From the NCBI GenBank assembly GCA_023701135.1, contig JAMPXP010000001.1:124001-188000 (forward strand): DNA of 64,000 nt. Reading direction: 5' to 3'. The position numbers and the translations under genes are program-made. Shown one piece after another: positions 45,016 to 52,125 of this stretch. The stretch comes from Desulfobacula sp. (lineage in GTDB: Bacteria; Desulfobacterota; Desulfobacteria; Desulfobacterales; Desulfobacteraceae). Each line of letters starts with the position of its first letter. The first letter of the stretch is position 1. A model generated the notes under the pieces. The model searched no databases, was not told where the DNA came from, and worked only from the letters and a program-made list of their open reading frames with translations.

Positions 45016-45834
45016 TTATTCCAGGACCTTTTTTTTCTTCGCTGCACTGGGGCACTCCAGTTGGGGAACCTGATCATACCCCTCGTATTTCAACGATGCG
45101 CGCAACCGCTTCAATAACTCGGTACGACTGATGGTACCCAGCGTATCCCGAAGGTGTTTGCAAAGATAATAGGTAAAGGCCCCGTTATAAGTCCCTCCGA
45201 TGAAGGCATCTGCAGAAGTCTGGTTATCCTTGCACCCGGAAAAGAGTGCATGATTCGTCGGGTTTGTCGCTTTCATGATCCGTGTCAGCGGAAGATCTTC
45301 TTCCCCCATCACGCGACACAGGATATCGATGGGGGGAACCATAAACCGTGGTTTGAAGCTGTGTTCAACAGGCAGCATCGCCAGAGCAGCAGCCTCACGG
45401 GTACCGGTTCCGGAATGGCAGGCGTCCAGAAGGACCTCCAGGTGAACGCCCTTGGGCAGCGTTGTAAATATTTTATTCAAATCATCATCAACAATATAGG
45501 TCCCGTCCCAGTCCATGTCATGGGGGCAGATAATTTCATCGAGACCGTCCTTTAATTCATCACCGTCCCTGTCCCTGATCTGGGAGCCGTGGCCTGAAAA
45601 ATGGAATAAAAGACGATCTCCGGGTTTGGCGTCTTTCACCAGCCACTTCAACCGATCAAAAATCGCCTTCTTTGTAGCCCGGCCATCAGCCAGAACCCGG
45701 ATATCCTTTACACGGAATCCAAAATATTTCAGCAGAACATCCCGGATATTGGTAATGTCGTTCACACACCCCTGGAGATCTGATCCAGGCAGCTTATACT
45801 TGTTGACACCAATGAGAAGAGCTTTGTTTGCCAT
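45016..45834 (-). CDS. Caspase-like (metacaspase/orthocaspase) protease
   Basis: 272 residues, essentially one C14 peptidase domain: start MANKALLIGVNKY, catalytic His in FHFSGHGSQ (~85), catalytic Cys in LLDACHSGTG (~140), and a p10-like end with NGAFTYYLCKHL. The acidic S1 pocket residues (DGLDEIICPHD) suggest Arg/Lys specificity as in metacaspases. No signal peptide or extra domain is present. The ribosome site AAAGGAG is 7 bases upstream. Bacterial caspases can act in regulated death or defence when paired with sensors; no partner is evident here except flanking toxin-antitoxin genes and relics. Confidence 0.9.
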   Translation of the reverse strand: MANKALLIGVNKYKLPGSDLQGCVNDITNIRDVLLKYFGFRVKDIRVLADGRATKKAIFDRLKWLVKDAKPGDRLLFHFSGHGSQIRDRDGDELKDGLDEIICPHDMDWDGTYIVDDDLNKIFTTLPKGVHLEVLLDACHSGTGTREAAALAMLPVEHSFKPRFMVPPIDILCRVMGEEDLPLTRIMKATNPTNHALFSGCKDNQTSADAFIGGTYNGAFTYYLCKHLRDTLGTISRTELLKRLRASLKYEGYDQVPQLECPSAAKKKKVLE

Positions 45835-45871
45835 TTTTAAACTCCTTTCTATATGCGGTTTATCAACTTTT

Positions 45872-46010
45872 TTATTCCAATATCACTTGAGCCAGTTCTT
45901 TGTCATACATAGATTGAATCCCGATTGATTCTTTTTTTTAAAAAATTATAATCCAACTGTTTCTCAGCCTTATACTTTTTTAATTTTATTATTATCTCTT
46001 CTCTGTTCAT
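45872..46010 (-). pseudogene. Relic of an MNT/HEPN (MntA-HepT) toxin-antitoxin pair
   Basis: ATG 46010 opens a 35-codon frame beginning MNREEIIIKLKKYKAE, like the first helix of MntA-type nucleotidyltransferase antitoxins, and ending KKRINRDSIYV, like their C-terminus. The catalytic GSxxxG...DxD centre between them is deleted. The stop overlaps ATG 45910 of a second frame, MYDKELAQVILE, which matches the first residues of HepT toxins and stops after 12 codons. The order and overlap fit an MntA-HepT operon with a large internal deletion. The similarity is judged by eye. Apart from this and the next promoter, the 45835-46137 gap holds nothing else recognised. Confidence 0.45.
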
Positions 46011-46064
46011 TGTTTTATTCCTGGCGGTTTATAAACCTTCGCGAATCTTTAATGATAAAAAATA

Positions 46065-46093
46065 TTGACTCAAAAGGCATCCATATCTAATAT
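46065..46093 (+). promoter_or_regulatory. Promoter of the AbrB/RelE-type pair
   Basis: TTGACT (46065-46070), 17 bases, TAATAT (46088-46093): a near-consensus sigma-70 promoter, 44 bases before the antitoxin ATG at 46138. Confidence 0.75.
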
Positions 46094-46137
46094 AGTTTAA
46101 AAGTTTAATTGCTTAATTCATTACAAAAGAGGCCATA

Positions 46138-46422
46138 ATGACAATATCTACCATAATGAAAATCAGCCACCAGGGACAAATCCGAATACCCAAAAAAATT
46201 ATGATCAGTCTCGGGATAGAAGAAGGTGACTATCTTGAAGTGGATATAGAAGGAAATCAGATCGTTCTGAAGCCCAGAAAACTAATCGATCCGGCCCAGG
46301 GATGGTATTGGACAAAAGAATGGCAGGAAATGGAATCTGAAGCAGATGAAGACATTAAAAAAGATCAGTTATCCGAAAGATTCGAGTCTGTGGAAGAAGG
46401 GTTGAAATGGTTGAAGAAATAA
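46138..46422 (+). CDS. AbrB/MazE-type antitoxin
   Basis: 94 residues. The N-terminal swapped-hairpin AbrB fold (MKISHQGQIRIPKKIMISLGIEEGDYLEVDIEGNQIVLKPRK) binds DNA; the acidic C-terminal half (WYWTKEWQEMESEADEDIKK...) should bind the toxin. AGAGG lies just upstream. It overlaps the toxin gene by 16 bases. A 38-base piece of this gene is duplicated at 43931-43968. Confidence 0.92.
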   Translation: MTISTIMKISHQGQIRIPKKIMISLGIEEGDYLEVDIEGNQIVLKPRKLIDPAQGWYWTKEWQEMESEADEDIKKDQLSERFESVEEGLKWLKK

Positions 46423-46679
46423 AATCTTTTCAATTCAGCAAACGATTCAAAAAAGAATATCAAAAATTGCCCAAGGAAATTCAAAAAGCCTTTGATGAAA
46501 AACTATCTCTTTTTTTGAAAAACCCATCACACCCCTCGCTGAGGCTTAAGCAAATCCAGGGGACAAAGAATCGATGGGAGGGATCAATTACCATGAAATA
46601 TCGTTTCACTTTTCAATTTAGTGAAACCGAATTAGTTTTTCGAGCAATTGGAACTCACGATATTCTGAATCGCCTATAG
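46407..46679 (+). CDS. RelE-superfamily toxin (YafQ/HigB-like)
   Basis: 90 residues: FQFSKRFKKEYQKLPKEIQKAFDEKL, PSLRLKQIQGTKNRWEGSITMKYRFTFQF, IGTHDIL. This is a complete RelE fold with the basic face and the C-terminal His typical of mRNA interferases of the YafQ/HigB branch. It is paired with an AbrB-type antitoxin rather than RelB, a known but less usual pairing. Confidence 0.9.
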   Translation: MVEEIKSFQFSKRFKKEYQKLPKEIQKAFDEKLSLFLKNPSHPSLRLKQIQGTKNRWEGSITMKYRFTFQFSETELVFRAIGTHDILNRL

Positions 46680-46757
46680 ACGGCTGCCGGCAATATTCGT
46701 GGGTTAATTTTCAAAAGAAGAAAAATAAATAATTCTTACCTTGAACAGCAGTGATTT

Positions 46758-46940
46758 TCAATATTCAAATTCAGCAACCAGCGGCATATGGTCCGCGCCG
46801 AAGTCAGGTCCGATCCATGTTCGGACAGGATGAAAGCCGGGGGTTGAAAGGATATGGTCGATTCGTGATGTATATCTGAAAATATTTATTTTTGTCTTTT
46901 TGGTATGGCCAAATCCAACACCGCTCCGGGTAAACGCATT
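46758..46940 (-). pseudogene. C-terminal relic of an endonuclease/exonuclease/phosphatase (EEP) protein
   Basis: The frame reads NAFTRSGVGFGHT, then SRIDHILSTPGFHPVRTWIG and GADHMPLVAEFEY-stop. These are the last conserved blocks of EEP-fold enzymes (R-I-D-x-I and S/A-D-H-x-P-L). The front ~200 residues, including the catalytic Glu and His, are missing. Homology stops at ~46940, 11 bases from the end of the KamA-like gene, so a recombination joint lies there. Confidence 0.75.
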
Positions 46941-46950
46941 CTGGTAGTTA

Positions 46951-48744
46951 TTACAAAAAAAACCAGATACTATCATAGTCGCTTGGATCTTCTCCAATCA
47001 TTGACAACCGTTCTAAATAATCAAGAATTGAAATATCGCTGTAAAGAAATGTTTCACAACTTATTAGATTCATATCCCATGGATGAAATTCATACATTCG
47101 CTTGCCATCAGGCAAAATGGTTAATAAATCACGATGTTGTCTGGCAAGCAAATAATTTTTCCCCAGCCCTGGAATATTAAATACCGGTGCATCTGTTCTC
47201 CTTAAACCGGGGACAAGCCTTGCCTCTTCTTTCTGCTCCTGAAGAATTCTTGCCAGAGGAACACGGTAGGAATTGGTTTCTTCCTTGCCTTTAGGCATAA
47301 AGGTATAATATGGGTCAATACCGATTCGACGAAGGATTACCCGCAATAATGTGCTTTCAAACCGCCTTGATGTATAAAATGTGTATACCTGTTGGTTATA
47401 AATACTAATGCCCTGCCGTTTCAGCCTGTCAACTGCCATGACAGTATCATTCGTGATTTCATAAGGATGCTCAATATGGGTCATCACAGCTATATCGCGT
47501 TTTCCAGGTTCTCGAAATTTTCCAAGGATATCTGCTAAACGATCTGTGATTCTCATTGGTAAAGTAACTAAAACCCGGCTGCCAAAACGGATCAAATCAA
47601 TATGCTTAATATCAGAAAGACGCTTCAATAATGACTCTATTTTGCTATCAGATAAAATAAATGGATCTCCACCGGTGACAAGAACCTCTCTTATGGCAGT
47701 ATGATCTCGAATCCAGTCTATGGCCTTATTTATTTCATCCTCGCCGGCAAATGAGTGGGGCGCCATCACCTGCTCTATTTCCCAATTACGCTGGCAGTAA
47801 ACGCAAATTTGGGGACATGTCATAACCGGTTTCAGGATAACAACATTCGGATATCTTCGTGTTATAAGATCTATTGGGGATGTGTCCGACTCCAACATAA
47901 AATCAAACGAATGGTTGCTGTTTTTCCTATTTGCGGCCATATGCTGAACATAATCTTTCGGAGGAAATACTTGTGCCCGTATGGCCATATCTCTCATATT
48001 GGGTTCATTTTCCATGAGTGAAAGATAATAGGGCGTTATGCCAAATGGCAATTTTTCTTTTCTTGCAGTTTGAATAAGATCACATTGTTCCTCCTCAATA
48101 TAGGTTAAGCTTCGAACGGTATCGGCATCAGTAACCACATTTCTAATATGCCATTTCCAATTTTGCCAATCAGTTTCAGTGGCTCCAATGGTTTTAAGGA
48201 TTCTTTCTTTTTGCTTTTTCCTAAAGCGTTGTGATTCTTCTGTTAAGCCATCGGCATAAGATCCCATCTTTTTTTCCACTATCTTCCATATCTGATCCAG
48301 CTCATCCGATCGAGCCATAGCTTTTTCCCGGCCGGATATCATGGTCTTTTTCTTTTGTTCAAATAAAAAATGAAAGTCTGCCCTTCCCTCTATTCCCTTG
48401 ATCCAGTTTATCATCTCAGCATAAAAGCCAGGTTTTAAATCTTCTCTTGCTTTTCCTCTTGTTATATCCCATATGGCCTTTACTGCATTGAAGCCACTGA
48501 TTGCTTCTGATCTTTCAGAAAAAACATTATGCAAAATAAGGCTGCAATCCCTTTTTCGAATCAATTCCTGAGCGGCAGGATACTCGCCTCTGGATGGAGA
48601 ACGAAATAACCTGGCGATTCTTCGCAGCAATGTCTCTCGAACGGACTTTATGTTACGACAATTTTCAATCCCCTCAAAGAGGGTTTGCCCTTCCTTTTTA
48701 AAAGCCTCTACATTATATAATTTTTCATACAACCATTTTGACAT
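46951..48744 (-). CDS. KamA-family radical SAM protein (lysine 2,3-aminomutase-like)
   Basis: 597 residues. The first ~280 residues are a helical extension not found in ordinary 410-470-residue aminomutases. The radical SAM core then carries the 4Fe-4S motif C310-x3-C314-x2-C317 (TCPQICVYCQRN), VLVTGGDPF, and the PLP-lysine region with Lys529 (NIPGLGKN), so both cofactors are likely bound. Family members move an amino group between C2 and C3 of an amino acid. Here the gene is last in the exopolysaccharide operon, 17 bases after an O-antigen polymerase-like gene. It could provide an unusual beta-amino acid for polymer decoration, possibly with the ATP-grasp ligase (inference). Confidence 0.85.
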   Translation of the reverse strand: MSKWLYEKLYNVEAFKKEGQTLFEGIENCRNIKSVRETLLRRIARLFRSPSRGEYPAAQELIRKRDCSLILHNVFSERSEAISGFNAVKAIWDITRGKAREDLKPGFYAEMINWIKGIEGRADFHFLFEQKKKTMISGREKAMARSDELDQIWKIVEKKMGSYADGLTEESQRFRKKQKERILKTIGATETDWQNWKWHIRNVVTDADTVRSLTYIEEEQCDLIQTARKEKLPFGITPYYLSLMENEPNMRDMAIRAQVFPPKDYVQHMAANRKNSNHSFDFMLESDTSPIDLITRRYPNVVILKPVMTCPQICVYCQRNWEIEQVMAPHSFAGEDEINKAIDWIRDHTAIREVLVTGGDPFILSDSKIESLLKRLSDIKHIDLIRFGSRVLVTLPMRITDRLADILGKFREPGKRDIAVMTHIEHPYEITNDTVMAVDRLKRQGISIYNQQVYTFYTSRRFESTLLRVILRRIGIDPYYTFMPKGKEETNSYRVPLARILQEQKEEARLVPGLRRTDAPVFNIPGLGKNYLLARQHRDLLTILPDGKRMYEFHPWDMNLISCETFLYSDISILDYLERLSMIGEDPSDYDSIWFFL

Positions 48745-48761
48745 TTTTAGCCCCTTATATG

Positions 48762-51068
48762 TTAGACGTCAGCCATCCTTTTTGTATCCAAAGACAGCGC
48801 AGTAAATAGAACCAGATAATATAATAAGGCAACCCTTGGTGAATCAAGCACACAACCTGTTAAACCGGCTATTGTTATGCCTGTCAGTGAAGTTGCAATG
48901 ATCGAAGAAAACAGTTGACCGTTTTTTACTCCCGGCCATGTTTTCCAGAAAGCATACAATAATAACAGGATAAAACCGACCAAACCCAACATACCTTGTT
49001 CATAATATAAATGAAGCATCATATTTTTTATATGCCAGGGTAAATGTTCATGCTCATTATATGAGAACCATCTTTGACCGCCTTTTTCAAAAGTTCCATT
49101 GGACAAAGCATTTTCTCCGCGATCATTATAAAGTCGGACATCCTTGATATCAATAACAACATCTTTGTTCAGATTATAAAATGAAAAAATACGGGGCCAG
49201 CTCGAATACCATTTATAATTTTTCAACTGGTTTTCTTCAATAGAAATGATAAATTCGACCCATTGATTCGTAAGTCCCTTAAATGAAAATTTATGAAACT
49301 TGCAATCGGTTGTATCCATTAAATTTCTTGAACAAATACCCACGGATAAAAAAGAGTCAGGAGTATTGGTGCGCGCCTTTATCTGAAGTGCATACCTTCC
49401 GTTAGCCGTAAGGGAACCCGGTAATAACCTTTGACCAACGGCCATATCCTTACCTCCTTTTAATCTGAGAAAACTTTCTCCATCATTAACAAAATGATAG
49501 GTCCCAATCTGACTTGCTTTTTCATTATTTTTAATAAAATTTCTTGGAAAACTTCCGACACCCATTCCTCTAAAAAAAGTGTCCATATTCGTATCCATAA
49601 CATTCAATACATTTTTATAATGAGCAAATCTTGTTCCGGCGTCCCTCTGGGATTCTGAAAAACGTGTCTGCATTCTTTTGCCTGACACCATTGGTACGGT
49701 TAAGGACAATACAAATAAAATAGGGAAAAATATTGAAATAAAAACAAAAAATTTTTTCTTCAACGCCGCAATCCTGCCTAAACCTGTACTAATCGAAAAT
49801 AAAATCCACACTACAATCATAGAAATAATGCATGCTTCGAAAAGAGGAGTTTCAGTCCATCTGCTGGTGATCATCGCCCTGACCATTAAAAAAATACTGC
49901 CCATAAAAATAAATACACCGCCAGCAATGGATATCAAACGAGGAAAATAATAAGAAGCACCTCCGAGCATGACGCCACCTAAGACGCCTGAAGCACCAGC
50001 AAAAATCGAAATATAACCCCCCCGGCCATATAAGAAAAAGAAGATGCCTGTTATCAGGCCCCAAAAAAGAATTATGGCTAAATAAAAAAATATGTTGGTT
50101 TGAGTGACCCAATCTTTTATACCGACCAGCCATCCTATAATAAAAATAAAAGCGGAAGCGCCGAAGGACAGATAAGTAATCCTCGTAAATGTTGTGCCGA
50201 TAACATACAAAGCTGAAAACAGCGGAATAAGCACCAAACATCCAATTAAAATGTGTTTCAGGCTCCATTTGTTATTAACTGCACTGAAATATTTTAAATA
50301 TATCCCTAACCCAAAGGCCCATGATAAAGAAACGTAGTCATCGATAGCACTACCGCCTGTATTCATATCTGAAAAGAGCGCTGTCGTACGATATTCCGAT
50401 GAGAAATCCAATAGACTCCTAAAATAATCATATCGGCTTGACCCGTTCAGCAAATCCCAGATTATTCCACGTTCCCAAAAAACAATAATACAAACGCCAA
50501 CCAGACCGACAGCAAATCCTGAAAACAGATGGGTTGTGACAATTCGGTGATCGGATTTGATGTCAAAATGCAATAGAGGAAAAAGAAGCAACGCCCAGAT
50601 AAAGCTCCTTGCGACTCGAACACTATTATAATGGCTCAGGTAATTGGAAAAATCATCTGGTGTTAATGAATGAACCGGTGAAAGTCCTTTAACGAAACTG
50701 ATACTGACAGATAAAAAAAACAAAAAGCAAAAGAATATAATTTTTGAGTCTATCGTTTTTAAATTGTCTATCCTGTAATATCCTTTCCAACAAGCAATTG
50801 AAATCGTGGCAAGGATAAACAAATCAAATTCCTCATAAAGGACATGTCCGCTCCAGGGAGCGGTATTGACTAATGGAAGAAATGCGGGAAGAAAAAAAAT
50901 CCAGAACCTTGGGAATTTCAAGAGTATCATACTATAACCGACAAGAGAAAAAATCAGAAACGACTTTAATACAGGAAAATAAAAAGCGCCTGTAACAGAT
51001 AACCCAAAAAAAACGATCGCAAAAAACAGTCTGTTTATCAGATCAAGCTTATTCAAACGCATCACCAT
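48762..51068 (-). CDS. O-antigen ligase/polymerase-like membrane protein with inserted lectin-like domain
   Basis: About 768 residues with 12 or so membrane helices. Between helices near residues ~470 and ~735 is a long soluble insert: first a Wzy_C-type loop (RFAHYKNVLNVMD...GMGVGSFPRNFI), then a ~170-residue beta-rich part resembling a carbohydrate-binding jelly roll (GRYALQIKARTNTPD, WVEFIISIEENQ, ALSNGTFEKGGQRWFSYNEH), then the HLPWHIKNMMLHLYYEQGMLG helix that usually closes Wzy/WaaL proteins. It probably polymerises or ligates the repeat unit. ATG 51068 overlaps the end of the hydrolase gene by 20 bases. Confidence 0.75.
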   Translation of the reverse strand: MVMRLNKLDLINRLFFAIVFFGLSVTGAFYFPVLKSFLIFSLVGYSMILLKFPRFWIFFLPAFLPLVNTAPWSGHVLYEEFDLFILATISIACWKGYYRIDNLKTIDSKIIFFCFLFFLSVSISFVKGLSPVHSLTPDDFSNYLSHYNSVRVARSFIWALLLFPLLHFDIKSDHRIVTTHLFSGFAVGLVGVCIIVFWERGIIWDLLNGSSRYDYFRSLLDFSSEYRTTALFSDMNTGGSAIDDYVSLSWAFGLGIYLKYFSAVNNKWSLKHILIGCLVLIPLFSALYVIGTTFTRITYLSFGASAFIFIIGWLVGIKDWVTQTNIFFYLAIILFWGLITGIFFFLYGRGGYISIFAGASGVLGGVMLGGASYYFPRLISIAGGVFIFMGSIFLMVRAMITSRWTETPLFEACIISMIVVWILFSISTGLGRIAALKKKFFVFISIFFPILFVLSLTVPMVSGKRMQTRFSESQRDAGTRFAHYKNVLNVMDTNMDTFFRGMGVGSFPRNFIKNNEKASQIGTYHFVNDGESFLRLKGGKDMAVGQRLLPGSLTANGRYALQIKARTNTPDSFLSVGICSRNLMDTTDCKFHKFSFKGLTNQWVEFIISIEENQLKNYKWYSSWPRIFSFYNLNKDVVIDIKDVRLYNDRGENALSNGTFEKGGQRWFSYNEHEHLPWHIKNMMLHLYYEQGMLGLVGFILLLLYAFWKTWPGVKNGQLFSSIIATSLTGITIAGLTGCVLDSPRVALLYYLVLFTALSLDTKRMADV

Positions 51069-52086
51069 TATCAAAGTGTTGGTTATCAATCATTTCTTTC
51101 ATCCGAAAGAAGCAATATTCTGCCAACATCTCATGACCGCCATCAAAAATGGTTATGGAAATATTGGCAGCTTCTTTACGATATAGCACATCACGGCCAT
51201 CTATTTTATTAGACACATTTTCCAAGGGAATCCCTCTTGATAAAAGGTCATTCATGTCCTTTTGGTTTATTAAATTATTTTGGGTTTCATAAAAACTGAC
51301 CATTCTGTTAAAAAACAGAATGGAATGGGTTATCGGTACACTGCCGGTATAACCGTCATTGATTCCATGGTAAATTTCAAGCCTGCTTTTTTGTTTTTCC
51401 GGTAATTCATAGTAAAGCGGGGATCTTTCCAACGCACTTTTTTTATCATAGCTTGCACCCGTTGAAATGCATCTTAAAATATCATCATGAAACCTGGCTT
51501 TTCTAAATTTTGATTGCCAATACCATGCATCAAGATCACTGATGGGCGACCATGCCAGGAATGCACGGATTTTATGCCGTGTTTTTAAAAAAACACCCAA
51601 GCTTGCATACCCTCCGCCTGAAACACCAGTGACGAAAATATGATCTTTGTTAACACTGCAGTGATCTAAAGCATATTGAATGGCGTCGTCGATATCGGCA
51701 ATCGCTTTATTGCTCAAACATCCATCCGGGCTTTGATTGAGTCCCCTGAAATCCGGATGAATATAATTCCACTCATTGGCTTTTGCCATTTGGGACAATG
51801 GATCATTTTGTCGATAATCTCCAGACCAGGTGTGAAGGCTGATGAGCAAGGGTTTTTTTTCTGAAGATTTGGAATCATAAAAATAGGCATGCTGAATAGT
51901 GTTATCGATCGTACTTCTGATTTCGACAATTGAAAAATCCTTGGGCCATGCAGTTTTTCGGGTGTCGGAAAAATATTGAAAATAATCAATAAATTTTGAT
52001 TGCAGAACTGGAAAAAAAACAATGGATAAAAGAGCACCCAATAAAAAAGAAGAAGCTACTGCAAAAAAAATATGACTATTTTTCAT
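51049..52086 (-). CDS. Alpha/beta hydrolase (prolyl oligopeptidase/esterase type), secreted or anchored
   Basis: 345 residues with an N-terminal signal-anchor (~6-26). The alpha/beta fold has LLISLHTWSGDYRQNDP (oxyanion strand), nucleophile in GVSGGGYAS (~160), Asp in GINDGYTG and His in DGGHEM near the end: a complete triad. It is likely a periplasmic esterase or deacylase acting on the polymer, as it sits inside the polysaccharide operon. It is not an exact match to a characterised member. Confidence 0.8.
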   Translation of the reverse strand: MKNSHIFFAVASSFLLGALLSIVFFPVLQSKFIDYFQYFSDTRKTAWPKDFSIVEIRSTIDNTIQHAYFYDSKSSEKKPLLISLHTWSGDYRQNDPLSQMAKANEWNYIHPDFRGLNQSPDGCLSNKAIADIDDAIQYALDHCSVNKDHIFVTGVSGGGYASLGVFLKTRHKIRAFLAWSPISDLDAWYWQSKFRKARFHDDILRCISTGASYDKKSALERSPLYYELPEKQKSRLEIYHGINDGYTGSVPITHSILFFNRMVSFYETQNNLINQKDMNDLLSRGIPLENVSNKIDGRDVLYRKEAANISITIFDGGHEMLAEYCFFRMKEMIDNQHFDNGDAFE

Positions 52087-52125
52087 AAATTCCGTTGTCC
52101 TTTAATGCTGATTCCAACCATGCTT

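Noticed and set aside
41500-46950. Integrated plasmid, prophage or transposon boundaries in the toxin-antitoxin patchwork
   Set aside because: No integrase, transposase, att-like direct repeats or terminal inverted repeats could be found; only scattered relics.
46905-47180. 91-codon plus-strand frame across the KamA gene end
   Set aside because: It lies mostly antisense to the clearly coding KamA-like gene, and its translation resembles no family.
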